Shown in pieces: positions 26,787 through 35,300 of a DNA stretch of 64,000 bases. The DNA lies in contig CAJFNQ010000005.1 of assembly GCA_904394975.1 (NCBI GenBank), positions 1-64,000 of the forward strand, written 5' to 3'. The DNA comes from Metaruminococcus_A gallistercoris (GTDB taxonomy: Bacteria > Bacillota > Clostridia > Oscillospirales > Ruminococcaceae). The position numbers and the translations under genes are program-made. Under the pieces are notes generated by a model. That model searched no databases, was not told where the DNA came from, and worked only from the letters and a program-made list of their open reading frames with translations. The stretch's first letter is position 1. Every line of letters begins with the position of its first letter.

Positions 26787-26827
26787 GAAAAAAGATATTC
26801 CCCTTTTGCAAAAATGGGAATATCTTC
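26787..26827 (-). terminator. leader terminator/attenuator before the ABC operon
   Basis: On the minus strand AAGATATTCCC (26827-26817) pairs perfectly with GGGAATATCTT (26803-26793) and is followed by TTTT. This intrinsic terminator lies between promoter and first gene, about 30 bp before the start codon. Confidence 0.7.
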
Positions 26828-26960
26828 GTGATAAACCAATGTCTTCGTGAAATAAAAATAAGTGCAGTCTGTGTGGGGACCTTGTCCCGAAAAATATGCC
26901 GGCGCCTGCTTCTTTTGAAACAACAGCGAACTTCATGAACACTGTGCCGTCAATACGAAC

Positions 26961-26990
26961 ACTATACCATCCGTGAAGAAAGCCTGTCAA
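26961..26990 (-). promoter_or_regulatory. promoter of the ABC importer operon
   Basis: On the minus strand consensus TTGACA (26990-26985), 18-bp spacer, TATAGT (26966-26961). Transcription would begin near 26953, leaving a leader of about 195 nt. Confidence 0.65.
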
Positions 26991-27067
26991 TCCCGCTTCC
27001 AAAAGTCAACAGAATTGTAAAACGATTGCTCGCTTTTTTCTGGGATCGTGTTATTTTTAAGGGGCCA

Positions 27068-27119
27068 CTTCTGCTTTGCGGCAGAAGAGCCGGGGTACCC
27101 TCTGAAAGGAATACCCCGG
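27068..27119 (-). terminator. double hairpin after ldh
   Basis: CCGGGGTA (27090-27097) pairs with TACCCCGG (27112-27119), and CTTCTGC pairs with GCAGAAG (27068-27087). On the minus strand these follow the ldh stop directly. The T tract is poor, so termination strength is uncertain. Confidence 0.5.
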
Positions 27120-27128
27120 CCGGTAGGT

Positions 27129-28082
27129 TTAATACAGTTCCAGTTCGTCAAACGCTTCTTTTAAAACATTACAGGATGAAAGGAGCTTTTCTTTTTCTTC
27201 TTCAGCAAGCGAAAGCTCCAGTACCTTTTTTACACCGTTTCTCCCAATGATGGCGGGAACGCCGATGTAAACGTCGTTCATTCCATATTCGCCGCACAGC
27301 ATGGCGGAAACGGTCAGCACACTGTTTTCATTGCCGAATACCGCTTTGGTGATCCGCACCATCGCCATACCGATGCCGTAATAGGTGGCGTGCTTTGCTT
27401 TGATGATCTTCTGTGCCGCGCCCCGGACCTCTTCGCTGATCTGTTCAAGGTCGTTGTAACGGCAGCGCCCGTCCGATTCTTCACAGATATCCAGAATGGG
27501 CTTCGCCGCCAGCATGGCCTGCGACCAGGGGACAAATTCACTGTCGCCGTGTTCGCCGATGACATAGGCGTGCATATTTCTGGGGTCAACGCCGAAATAA
27601 TCCCCCAGCAGGTAACGCAGCCGCGCGGTATCTAACGCGGTGCCGGTCCCCAGCACCCGGCGCGGATTAAAACCGGACAGCTGTTTTGCGATGTGGGTCA
27701 TGACGTCTACCGGGTTGGTCGCCACCAGAAAGATGCCGTTAAAGCCGGATTCGGTCACCGGCGTGATGATGGAGCGGAATACCGCGGCGTTCCGCTGAAG
27801 CAGGTCAAGGCGAGATTCACCCGGCTTCTGCGCCACTCCCGCGCAGATGGCGACGATTCCTGCGTCCTCGCAGTCTTTGTAATCGCCCGCGTAAATTTTC
27901 ATGTTGGAAGCGGAGAAAGCCAGCCCGTGATTTAAGTCCATCGCTTCTCCCATCGCGCGTTCTTTGTCTAGGTCGATCAGCACCAGCTCGTCACAGACAT
28001 TCTGGTTAAGCAGGGCGTACGCGTAGCTCATGCCGACCATACCGGTGCCGATCAAAACAACCTTTCGGTTTTCGATTGCCAT
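27129..28082 (-). CDS. ldh: L-lactate dehydrogenase
   Basis: 317 residues, the standard length. NAD-binding GTGMVGMSYAYAL is at 12-24, the substrate-loop arginine in GESRLDLLQRN near 90, ATNPVDVMT near 125, and the catalytic histidine in GEHGDSEFVPWS near 180. It reduces pyruvate to L-lactate and regenerates NAD+ in fermentation. GESRLDLLQ (rather than malate-type GMSRDDL) favours lactate over malate dehydrogenase. The start has GGGAGGAA upstream. A terminator-like hairpin stands only 24 bp before the start codon, downstream of the superoxide reductase gene. Confidence 0.95.
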   Translation of the reverse strand: MAIENRKVVLIGTGMVGMSYAYALLNQNVCDELVLIDLDKERAMGEAMDLNHGLAFSASNMKIYAGDYKDCEDAGIVAICAGVAQKPGESRLDLLQRNAAVFRSIITPVTESGFNGIFLVATNPVDVMTHIAKQLSGFNPRRVLGTGTALDTARLRYLLGDYFGVDPRNMHAYVIGEHGDSEFVPWSQAMLAAKPILDICEESDGRCRYNDLEQISEEVRGAAQKIIKAKHATYYGIGMAMVRITKAVFGNENSVLTVSAMLCGEYGMNDVYIGVPAIIGRNGVKKVLELSLAEEEKEKLLSSCNVLKEAFDELELY

Positions 28083-28106
28083 AAAATTCCTCCCAATAAA
28101 AACACA

Positions 28107-28134
28107 GGCGCCCTTTCTTGTCTGAAAAGGCGCC
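28107..28134 (-). terminator. terminator-like hairpin between superoxide reductase and ldh
   Basis: GGCGCC plus TTTC (from 28107) pairs with GAAA and GGCGCC (to 28134). On the minus strand it is followed by TGTGTTTTTATT and then the ldh ribosome binding site. Confidence 0.65.
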
Positions 28135-28142
28135 GCGGTAAA

Positions 28143-28523
28143 TCAGATTTCTGTTTTCCAAAGCCCGTGCAGGTTGCAGTAAGCATATGCTGCGACCGGC
28201 TCATCGTCCGCCAGAGCGAATACAGCTTTCGGTGCTTCGCCGGGCTTTAAGGCTTTTCGCTGCCCGCCTTTTTTGGTTTGCAGATAAATCCACTGAATGG
28301 AATGTTCCTCCGCCATTGGATGCGCGGTCTCGCCTACGGTGACGGTTACAAGGTTTTCATTAATCGCAATGACCGGAAGGTGTTTTTCCTGTGCCGCTTC
28401 AGTGGTGTTTGCGGTCAGTTCCTGCATTTTTTCGCCGCAGCAGACAAGCGGGACTCCCGCGTCATGAATTAAACCAACGATGTTTCCGCAGTGTTTGCAA
28501 ATAAAGAACCTGTGCTCGCTCAT
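28143..28523 (-). CDS. dfx: desulfoferrodoxin-type superoxide reductase
   Basis: 126 residues from the ATG at 28523, which has GGAGGG upstream; a longer open frame of 169 residues has no such support. The N-terminal desulforedoxin centre is present (CKHC at 10-13 and CC at 29-30). The catalytic iron ligands are also present: histidines in KHLPV, AHPM and EEHSIQW, and CNLHGLW near the C-terminus. So it is a two-iron (class I-like) superoxide reductase, which removes superoxide without making oxygen. This is typical of strict anaerobes. Electrons usually come from rubredoxin, not encoded here. Confidence 0.95.
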   Translation of the reverse strand: MSEHRFFICKHCGNIVGLIHDAGVPLVCCGEKMQELTANTTEAAQEKHLPVIAINENLVTVTVGETAHPMAEEHSIQWIYLQTKKGGQRKALKPGEAPKAVFALADDEPVAAYAYCNLHGLWKTEI

Positions 28524-28583
28524 TGTGTACCCTCCATTCATGTTATACGTCACGACATTATCATAACCATTGGGAATATATTT

Positions 28584-28589
28584 ATTATA
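28584..28589 (-). promoter_or_regulatory. -10 box of dfx
   Basis: Consensus TATAAT on the minus strand about 60 bp before the start. A poor TTGTTT -35 lies 17 bp further upstream. The GTTAT/ATAAC dyad between promoter and gene was considered as a PerR-like site but is a weak match. Confidence 0.45.
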
Positions 28590-28709
28590 CCACCGGAAGG
28601 AAAAGGAAACAAACAGAATTTGTGATATTTCTGTGAAAAAATATTTTTTCAAGAGCCTGTGCCGATTTGAAATAAAAAGTCACAATCGGTCGAAAAACAG
28701 GATTTTACA

Positions 28710-28738
28710 TTGCAAAATCCGTTCGGTTGCGGTATAGT
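28710..28738 (+). promoter_or_regulatory. promoter of the hem operon
   Basis: TTGCAA (28710-28715), 17-bp spacer, TATAGT (28733-28738). The leader to the hemA start is only about 28 nt, leaving no room for a riboswitch. Confidence 0.6.
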
Positions 28739-28772
28739 AATTTTGATTATGCTGGGTTGGGAGATAAGAAAA

Positions 28773-29999
28773 ATGGATATTTCAATGATCGGCATTGATT
28801 ACGGGAGCGCAAGTGTTGAACTGCGGGAGCAGTTTGCCTTTACCGCTTCCCGTGCCGCAGAATTTGCCCGAGCGGTGACCGAACTGCACGGCGCGGAGGG
28901 CTGCGTGGTCCTGTCGACCTGTAACCGCACCGAAATTTGGTGCAGCGGGCTTCGCGAAGAGCTGTTTGCGGTGTTTGCCGAAGAGACCGGCCATCCGCAG
29001 GAGGAATGCAGGCGCCGGTTTACCGCCCGTTCCGGGGAACAGGCAGTGCGCTACCTGTTTGAGCTGGGCTGCGGCATGCATTCCCAGATTTTTGGTGAAG
29101 ATCAGATCCTCGCTCAGCTAAAAACAGCGCTTCAGGCCGCGCATGAGCAGAAAACGGCCGGTCCTGTGCTGGAAACCCTCTTTCGTACTGCCATTGCGGC
29201 GGCGAAACGGGTCAAAACACAGGTGCATCTCACGGCGAAAGACCGTTCGGTGCCGGAAAGTGCTGTCAGCCTGCTGGAACGCCGGTATGGAAGCCTGGAA
29301 GGAAAAAAGTGCCTGGTCATCGGCAACGGGGAAATGGGGCGGATGACCTGCGAACTGCTGGTGCGCCGCGGATGTGAGGTGCTGATGACCCTGCGCCAGT
29401 ACAAACGCGCGCAGGCGGTGATCCCGGCGGGATGCAGCGTGATGCTGTATGAGGAGCGGTATCGTTACATAGCACAGCAGGATTTTATTTTCAGTGCAAC
29501 ACTGAGCCCGCATCACACCCTGACTGGGCAGGCGCTGGCAGAAGCGGGTGTGCGCCCTGGCTGTGTTTTGGTGGACCTGGCCGTCCCGCGTGACATTGAC
29601 CCCGCCGCCGGGCAGCTTCCGGGTGTGACGCTGTATGATATGGATGCGCTGGGCGGCGAACCCTCCTGCAGTCCCGAAGCGCTGGCTGCCGCCAATGCTC
29701 TTTTGGATGAAGCCGCGGCGGATTTTGAAAGCTGGTATTATTTCCGGGAATTTGTTCCCATGGTGGCGGATACCGCACGCAAAACAGCGGAGCTTGCCGC
29801 CGCCAAGCTGACGAAGCCCTACCGCCGGCTTGCTTCCGGCGAGATGGATGTCCCTTCTCTGCAAGCGCAGGTGAATCAGGCGGTGCAGAAGTCGGTGGAA
29901 AAACTGCTGTTTGGGTTAAAAGAAAGCCTTGAGCGGGACCAGTGGCAGGCCTGCCTGCGCGCGCTGGAAATTTCCGCCGATCGTTTTTCGGAGGAATAA
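28773..29999 (+). CDS. hemA: glutamyl-tRNA reductase
   Basis: 408 residues from the ATG at 28773 (homology starts at MDISMIGIDY; GGGAG upstream). It reduces glutamyl-tRNA to glutamate-1-semialdehyde, the first step of C5-pathway tetrapyrrole synthesis. The catalytic cysteine is in VLSTCNRTEIW near 50, a signature FGEDQILAQLK near 110, and the NADPH-binding VIGNGEMGRMTCELL near 187. It heads a six-gene operon that includes hemL, its partner enzyme, as the last gene. Confidence 0.96.
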   Translation: MDISMIGIDYGSASVELREQFAFTASRAAEFARAVTELHGAEGCVVLSTCNRTEIWCSGLREELFAVFAEETGHPQEECRRRFTARSGEQAVRYLFELGCGMHSQIFGEDQILAQLKTALQAAHEQKTAGPVLETLFRTAIAAAKRVKTQVHLTAKDRSVPESAVSLLERRYGSLEGKKCLVIGNGEMGRMTCELLVRRGCEVLMTLRQYKRAQAVIPAGCSVMLYEERYRYIAQQDFIFSATLSPHHTLTGQALAEAGVRPGCVLVDLAVPRDIDPAAGQLPGVTLYDMDALGGEPSCSPEALAAANALLDEAAADFESWYYFREFVPMVADTARKTAELAAAKLTKPYRRLASGEMDVPSLQAQVNQAVQKSVEKLLFGLKESLERDQWQACLRALEISADRFSEE

Positions 30000-30003
30000 C
30001 GAG

Positions 30004-30474
30004 ATGGGAAAAAATTATTTTCCGCTTTTTATTGACCTGACCGGCCGCAGGGTGCTAGTTGTAGGCGGTGGTGCTGTTGCCGAGCGCAGGGTGCGTGCCC
30101 TGCTGCCGTTCGGCTGTTCGCTCACAGTGGTCGCACCGGCTGTTTCACCGGGGATTCTTGAACTGGCGGATCAGAAGAAAATCCGGCTGGAGCAAAGAGA
30201 GTACCGCGAGGGGGATGAGGACGGCTGTGCGCTTGTCCTTGCCGCGGCGAACGACCGCGCGGTCAATCATACCGTAGTACGGCAGGCCGCTCAGGCCGGT
30301 GCGTTTTACAATGCGGCGGACTGCAAAGAGGAATGTAACTTTTTCTTTCCCGGCATCGCTATGGGCAGTGGGATCACAGCGGGCGTTACGGCAAACGGGC
30401 GGGATCATCGCCTTGCGCGCCGGGCGACCGAACGGATCCGCACACTGCTGGAAGCGTTTGCGCGGGAAGAGTAA
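30004..30474 (+). CDS. precorrin-2 dehydrogenase (CysG N-terminal/SirC/Met8-like)
   Basis: 156 residues beginning 4 bp after hemA. VVGGGAVAERRVRALLPFG near 19-37 is the NAD-binding motif; an aspartate in NAADCKEECNFFFPG near 105 matches the catalytic region. It oxidises precorrin-2 to sirohydrochlorin, the substrate of the cobalt chelatase CbiK encoded downstream. It lacks the methyltransferase half of CysG, which is supplied by the fused CobA-HemD. It is shorter than Met8/SirC (about 200 residues) at the C-terminus, so ferrochelatase activity is doubtful. Confidence 0.9.
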   Translation: MGKNYFPLFIDLTGRRVLVVGGGAVAERRVRALLPFGCSLTVVAPAVSPGILELADQKKIRLEQREYREGDEDGCALVLAAANDRAVNHTVVRQAAQAGAFYNAADCKEECNFFFPGIAMGSGITAGVTANGRDHRLARRATERIRTLLEAFAREE

Positions 30475-30497
30475 CGGATATAAAGGGGGAATCCCGC

Positions 30498-31379
30498 ATG
30501 CGGACCATCCGCGTTGGGAGCCGTGACAGCAAACTTGCTGTCATGCAGACACAGATTGTTCTGGATACGCTCAAACAGGCGCATCCCGAACTGGAATTTG
30601 AACTGGTAACCTTAAAAACCACCGGCGATTTGATTTTGGATAAGACCCTTGACAAGATCGGCGGAAAAGGATTGTTTGTCAAGGAATTGGATCAGGCGCT
30701 GATGGACGGTCGTGTGGATATGACCGTCCACAGCTTAAAAGATATGCCCATGGAGGAAAACCCGGACCTTCCCGTTGTGGCTTACAGCACACGGGGTGAC
30801 CCGCGCGACGCGCTTGTTCTCGCCGCTGGCCATGACCCGGAAAAACCGCTTGCGGTCATTGGCTCATCCAGCGCGCGGCGGCAGATTCAGCTGGCAAAAC
30901 TGTTTCCGGGCGTTGCGGTCCATAGCATGCGCGGGAACATCATTACCCGGCTGGAAAAGCTTGATCGGGGCGAATGCTCCGCCCTCGTGCTTGCGGCTTC
31001 CGGGCTGATGCGTGCCGGGTTATCTCACCGCATTACCCGCCCGTTTTCGGTGCAGGAGATGCTTCCCGCCGCCGGGCAGGGGATTCTTGCGGTTCAGTGC
31101 CGGCGGGATTTTGACGCCGGATTTCTCACCGCGGCGGATGATCCCGCGTCCCGGGCGGCCGCCATGGCGGAGCGTGGTTTTGTGCGCACGCTGGACGGTG
31201 GCTGTTCTTCCCCAATCGCGGCGTTTGCGCAGGTGAACGGCCACGAACTGCGGCTGACCGGGCTGTATGTCGACCCGCAGACCGGGCGCCAGGCGCTCGG
31301 CAGTATGACCGATACGGTGGAACGTGCCGCTTTGTGCGGGGAACGCCTCGCCATCCGGCTGAAAGGACAGGTCGAATGA
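30498..31379 (+). CDS. hemC: hydroxymethylbilane synthase (porphobilinogen deaminase)
   Basis: 293 residues. It begins TIRVGSRDSKLAVMQT, has the arginine-rich GSSSARRQIQL near 120, and the cofactor-attachment cysteine in LDGGCSSPIAAFA near 235. It joins four porphobilinogens into the linear tetrapyrrole. AAAGGGGG precedes the start. The next gene overlaps the stop codon by 4 bp. Confidence 0.96.
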   Translation: MRTIRVGSRDSKLAVMQTQIVLDTLKQAHPELEFELVTLKTTGDLILDKTLDKIGGKGLFVKELDQALMDGRVDMTVHSLKDMPMEENPDLPVVAYSTRGDPRDALVLAAGHDPEKPLAVIGSSSARRQIQLAKLFPGVAVHSMRGNIITRLEKLDRGECSALVLAASGLMRAGLSHRITRPFSVQEMLPAAGQGILAVQCRRDFDAGFLTAADDPASRAAAMAERGFVRTLDGGCSSPIAAFAQVNGHELRLTGLYVDPQTGRQALGSMTDTVERAALCGERLAIRLKGQVE

Positions 31380-32884
31380 AGATAGGAAAAGTTTGGTTGG
31401 TCGGCGCCGGCCCTTCGGATGCCGGCCTGTTTACCTTAAAAGGGAAAGCGGTGCTGGAACAAGCCGATGTGGTGGTTTATGACCATCTGGTCGGCAGCGG
31501 TATTATGCAGATGATCCCGGAGCACGCGGAATGCATTGATGTGGGAAAGGTTTCCGGAAACCATAAGGTCCCGCAGGAGCAGATCAACGAGATCCTGCTT
31601 GAGCAGGCGCTTTCCGGAAAACGGGTGGTGCGGCTCAAGGGCGGCGACCCGTTTCTGTTTGGGCGGGGCGGAGAAGAACTGGAACTGCTTGTGGAAAACG
31701 GCGTGCCGTTTGAAGTGGTTCCCGGTATTACTTCCGCGCTTTCGGTCCCTGCTTATGCGGGGATACCGGTCACCCACCGGGATTTTACCCCGTCGCTCCA
31801 CATTGTCACCGCACACCGCAAACGCGGGGATGACACCCCTGTGGATTACGCCGCGCTCGCCGCTCTGGGGCAGGTGACGCTGGTCTTTTTGATGGGTGTT
31901 TCTGCTCTGCCGGACATCTGCTCCGGCTTGATTCGGGCCGGGAAACCGAGTGACACACCGGCCGCCGTGCTGGAAAAGGGAACGACCTTTGCCCAGCGCC
32001 GGGTGGTTGGCACACTTGAAACACTTCCGGAACTTGCGAAGCTCGAACAGATCGGCACTCCCGGCCTGATCGTGGTCGGTGAGGTCTGTACGCTTGCCGA
32101 ACGGTTCCATTGGGCGGAGGACCGGCCGCTCGGCGGAGCGCGGGTGGTGGTGACCCGCCCGCAGAACAAAGCGTCCGGTCTGGGAGCGCTTTTGTATGAG
32201 CGAGGGGCAGAGGTGCTTTACCTGCCTGCCATCCGCACCGAACCGCTTTGTCCGTGTGCGGATTTAGAACGGCTGAAAGACCGCCTTTCGGATTACGCAT
32301 GGTTCGTGTTTTCCAGCGCGGCCGGGGTGGATGCTCTGTTTAGCTGGATGCGGGAATGGAAGCTTGACATCCGCAGTCTGTCCGGCGTTCGTTTGGCGGC
32401 GGTGGGAGCCGCCACTGAAGCGGCGCTTGCCGCGCACGGTTTGCTGGTGGATTACCGCCCCGCGCAGTTTAACGGCGGTGCGCTCGCCGAAGGGCTGGCA
32501 CCGCTTATTGGACAGAGGGAGCGGGTACTCGCCTTTGTGCCGGAGAACACCGAAAGCCATTCTGTTTCCGCTTTGCGGGAACATGGCGTTTTGTGTGATA
32601 TCGCACAGGTTTACCGGACGGTGTTTACCGAAAGCGAACCGCCTGAACTCACGGAAAGCGACATCGTCGCGTTTACCAGCGCTTCAACGGTCAAAGGATT
32701 TGCACACATCTGCCGTGAGCTTGATTTTTCACGCGTCCAGGCGGTCTGCATTGGAAAACAGACTGCCGAAGAGGCGAAAAAATACGGCATGCGGGTGACG
32801 GTATCGCCGGAGGCGACCTTATCCAGCATGGCGGATACCATTACACAGCTTTATCAGAATCAGAAAGGGATGCAGAAAATATGA
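31376..32884 (+). CDS. fused uroporphyrinogen-III C-methyltransferase / uroporphyrinogen-III synthase (CobA-HemD)
   Basis: 502 residues with two enzymes in one chain. Residues 1-245 are an SAM-dependent tetrapyrrole methylase (VGAGPSDAGLFTLKGKAVLEQ near the N-terminus, LKGGDPFLFGRGGEE near 85, PGITSALSVPAYAGIPVTHRD near 112), which makes precorrin-2. Residues about 250-500 are HemD (GARVVVTRPQNKASGL near 256), which closes the ring to uroporphyrinogen III. This fusion is common in Clostridia. Start and preceding stop overlap by 4 bp, and so do its stop and the hemB start. Confidence 0.95.
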   Translation: MKIGKVWLVGAGPSDAGLFTLKGKAVLEQADVVVYDHLVGSGIMQMIPEHAECIDVGKVSGNHKVPQEQINEILLEQALSGKRVVRLKGGDPFLFGRGGEELELLVENGVPFEVVPGITSALSVPAYAGIPVTHRDFTPSLHIVTAHRKRGDDTPVDYAALAALGQVTLVFLMGVSALPDICSGLIRAGKPSDTPAAVLEKGTTFAQRRVVGTLETLPELAKLEQIGTPGLIVVGEVCTLAERFHWAEDRPLGGARVVVTRPQNKASGLGALLYERGAEVLYLPAIRTEPLCPCADLERLKDRLSDYAWFVFSSAAGVDALFSWMREWKLDIRSLSGVRLAAVGAATEAALAAHGLLVDYRPAQFNGGALAEGLAPLIGQRERVLAFVPENTESHSVSALREHGVLCDIAQVYRTVFTESEPPELTESDIVAFTSASTVKGFAHICRELDFSRVQAVCIGKQTAEEAKKYGMRVTVSPEATLSSMADTITQLYQNQKGMQKI

Positions 32885-33858
32885 TAAATCGTCCAAGAAG
32901 ACTGCGTTTGAGCCCCGCAGTGCGGAACATGGTGCGGGAAACGAGAGTGGATAAATCCTCGCTCATCTACCCGTTGTTTGTTAAAGAGGGGACCGGTATC
33001 AAAGAGGAGATCCCCTCCATGGAAGGGCAGTACCGCTACAGTGTGGATATGCTCCCCTACGCCCTTGAAGAGACCGCCCGCGCGGGTGTGCCCAGCGTGA
33101 TGCTGTTCGGTATCCCGGATGAAAAAGACCCGGTCGGCAGCGGTGCATATGCACAAGACGGCATCATCCAGCGTGCACTTCGTGTGGCGAAGGAAAAGGT
33201 GCCGGAACTGTATTACATCACCGATGTTTGCATGTGCGAGTACACCTCACACGGCCACTGCGGTATCCTCACCGGTGAGATGGTCGACAACGACAAGACC
33301 CTTCCGTACATTGCCAAAACTGCTCTTTCTCATGTGCAGGCGGGTGCTGATATGGTCGCTCCTTCGGATATGATGGACGGCCGGGTCGCCGCCATCCGTT
33401 CACTGCTGGATGAAAACGGTTTTACCAATGTGCCGATCATGTCCTACGCGGTCAAATACGCCTCCGCGTTTTACGGCCCGTTCCGGGAGGCGGCCGGTTC
33501 CGCGCCTTCCTTTGGTGACCGCAAGAGTTACCAGATGGACTACCACAACCGGAAAGAGGCGCTTAAAGAAGTGCTTTCCGATGTAAACGAGGGTGCCGAC
33601 ATCATCATGGTCAAGCCTGCGCTTTCTTACTTAGACATCATCCGCGAGGTGGCGGATGCGGTCAATCTGCCGGTTGCCGCATACAGCGTTTCCGGTGAGT
33701 ACGCCATGATCAAGGCGGCGGCAAGACTGGGCTATATTGAGGAAGAAAAAATGATCTGTGAAACGGCGGCGAGCATCTACCGCGCAGGGTGCGGCATCCT
33801 GTTAACCTATTACGCCAAGGAGATCGCCGCGTTTATGGATTCCGGGAGGATTGGATGA
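32881..33858 (+). CDS. hemB: porphobilinogen synthase (delta-aminolevulinate dehydratase)
   Basis: 325 residues. It condenses two aminolevulinate molecules. Visible are the metal-binding cysteine cluster DVCMCEYTSHGHCG near 116-129 (zinc-type enzyme), the lysine-bearing MSYAVKYASAFYGPFR near 193 and IIMVKPALSYLDI near 243 that form the Schiff bases. It overlaps both neighbours by 4 bp, so translation is coupled through the operon. Confidence 0.97.
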   Translation: MINRPRRLRLSPAVRNMVRETRVDKSSLIYPLFVKEGTGIKEEIPSMEGQYRYSVDMLPYALEETARAGVPSVMLFGIPDEKDPVGSGAYAQDGIIQRALRVAKEKVPELYYITDVCMCEYTSHGHCGILTGEMVDNDKTLPYIAKTALSHVQAGADMVAPSDMMDGRVAAIRSLLDENGFTNVPIMSYAVKYASAFYGPFREAAGSAPSFGDRKSYQMDYHNRKEALKEVLSDVNEGADIIMVKPALSYLDIIREVADAVNLPVAAYSVSGEYAMIKAAARLGYIEEEKMICETAASIYRAGCGILLTYYAKEIAAFMDSGRIG

Positions 33859-35135
33859 TGACAAGGTCAGAGGAATTGTTCGCCCGTGCGGTAAAGTGCA
33901 TTCCGGGCGGGGTCAACAGCCCGGTGCGGGCGTATCAGGCGGTTGGTGGCCATCCGCGCTTTCTGAAAAAAGCGGACGGCGTTCGTGTCTGGGACGCGGA
34001 CGATAATGTTTACACCGACTACATCGGCTCTTGGGGGCCGATGCTGCTGGGCCATAATGAGCCGCATATCCGTGAAGCGGTCGTCCGCGCGGCGGAAGAC
34101 GGGCTCAGCTTCGGCGCCGCGACCGAGCGTGAGGTGGAGATGGCGGAGCTCATCTGTTCGCTTGTCCCATCAATCGAGATGGTGCGGATGGTCAATTCCG
34201 GCACCGAAGCGGTCATGAGCGCCGTGCGTGCTGCCCGCGGTTTTACCGGACGGGACAAGGTCATTAAATTCGAGGGCTGTTATCATGGCCACAGCGACGC
34301 GATGTTAGTGAAAGCGGGTTCCGGCGTTATGACTGCCGGCGTGCCGGATAGCGCCGGTGTGCCCGGCGGCTGCGCGCAGGATACGCTGACTGCTGTTTAC
34401 AACGACGCGCAGAGTGTGGAACAGCTGCTTTGTGAAAACCGCGGGGAGGTAGCGGCGGTCATTCTGGAACCGGTCGCCGCCAACATGGGCGTGATTCCGC
34501 CGAAAGAAGGATTTTTACAGCGGCTTCGGCAGCTTTGTGACGAGCACGGTGCTCTGCTTATTTTTGATGAGGTCATTACCGGGTTCCGTCTGCAGATCGA
34601 CGGCGCGCAGGGCTTTTACGGTGTCCGCCCGGATCTTACCACCTTTGGCAAGGTCATCGGCGCAGGAATGCCGGTAGGCGCTTACGGCGGCCGGAAAGAG
34701 ATCATGGAGTGTATCGCTCCGGTGGGCAAGGTTTATCAGGCCGGCACATTGAGTGGTAACCCGGTCGCTATGGCGGCAGGGCTTGCACAGCTTACCATTT
34801 TGAAGGACCATCCGGAAGTATATGCGCACATCAACGCGCTGGGGGAACAGTTCCGCACCGGTATGGAGCAGGTCATTTCCCGTACGGGAGCGTCCTGTCA
34901 GATTACAGGTGTCGGCTCGCTTGGCTGTGTGTTTTTCACTGGTGCGCCGGTGACCGATTACACGAGCGCGAAAACAAGCGATACCGCCCGCTTTGCCGAT
35001 TATTTTCAGTTTATGCTTGCGCACGGCGTTCATCTTGCGCCGTCGCAGTTTGAAGCGGTCTTCTTTTCCAACGCGCATACGAAAGAGGATATTTCTCATC
35101 TGCTGGAACTCGCACAGCAAGCCCTTTCCAGATGA
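33855..35135 (+). CDS. hemL: glutamate-1-semialdehyde 2,1-aminomutase
   Basis: 426 residues. It converts the HemA product to 5-aminolevulinate using PLP. Motifs: FARAVKCIPGGVNSPVRA near the N-terminus, IGSWGPMLLGH near 58, FDEVITGFR near 240, the PLP lysine in TTFGKVIGAGMPVGAYGG near 262, and YQAGTLSGNPVAMAAG near 297. The start at 33855 (tandem ATGs) overlaps the hemB stop. It is the last gene of the hem operon and is followed by a terminator. Confidence 0.96.
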   Translation: MMTRSEELFARAVKCIPGGVNSPVRAYQAVGGHPRFLKKADGVRVWDADDNVYTDYIGSWGPMLLGHNEPHIREAVVRAAEDGLSFGAATEREVEMAELICSLVPSIEMVRMVNSGTEAVMSAVRAARGFTGRDKVIKFEGCYHGHSDAMLVKAGSGVMTAGVPDSAGVPGGCAQDTLTAVYNDAQSVEQLLCENRGEVAAVILEPVAANMGVIPPKEGFLQRLRQLCDEHGALLIFDEVITGFRLQIDGAQGFYGVRPDLTTFGKVIGAGMPVGAYGGRKEIMECIAPVGKVYQAGTLSGNPVAMAAGLAQLTILKDHPEVYAHINALGEQFRTGMEQVISRTGASCQITGVGSLGCVFFTGAPVTDYTSAKTSDTARFADYFQFMLAHGVHLAPSQFEAVFFSNAHTKEDISHLLELAQQALSR

Positions 35136-35141
35136 TTTTCT

Positions 35142-35172
35142 GCCGCTGCCCCAAATGGGCGGCGGCTTTTTG
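35142..35172 (+). terminator. terminator of the hem operon
   Basis: GCCGC, GCCC and loop AAAT pair with GGGC, GCGGC; followed by TTTTT. It is 7 bp after hemL. Confidence 0.85.
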
Positions 35173-35248
35173 GTGGGAACAGCTTTTAAACAGTATTCCC
35201 GGCTGTATCAATGGCAGGAAAAACCGGGTGGCTTTGGCTGTAATTTTA

Positions 35249-35277
35249 TTGACATTTCCTGCGGTGAACGGTAGAAT
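35249..35277 (+). promoter_or_regulatory. promoter of the cobalamin operon
   Basis: Consensus TTGACA (35249-35254), 17-bp spacer, TAGAAT (35272-35277). Transcription would begin about 17 bp before the riboswitch. Confidence 0.7.
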
Positions 35278-35300
35278 AAAAGAAAATCAATGAAAACGAC

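Larger units (their letters stand above)
26758..27128. other. intergenic region: ABC operon promoter and leader, ldh terminator
   Basis: 371 bp without a convincing gene. From right to left it holds the hairpins that end ldh (27068-27119), the ABC operon promoter (26961-26990), a leader of about 195 nt with two copies of TCACGAAGA, and a terminator-like hairpin (26787-26827). An open frame read from ATG 26921 on the minus strand lacks a ribosome binding site. Confidence 0.6.

Noticed and set aside
26754..27002. 82-codon minus-strand frame in the ABC operon leader, considered as a leader peptide
   Set aside because: Its first codons overlap the promoter and the internal ATG has no ribosome binding site; no run of regulatory codons is seen.
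28530..28570. PerR-box-like dyad before dfx
   Set aside because: Only about nine of fourteen positions agree with the consensus and the spacing is off.
28523..28652. N-terminal extension of the superoxide reductase
   Set aside because: The added 43 residues lack a ribosome binding site and overlap the -10 box; homology begins at the internal ATG with GGAGGG.
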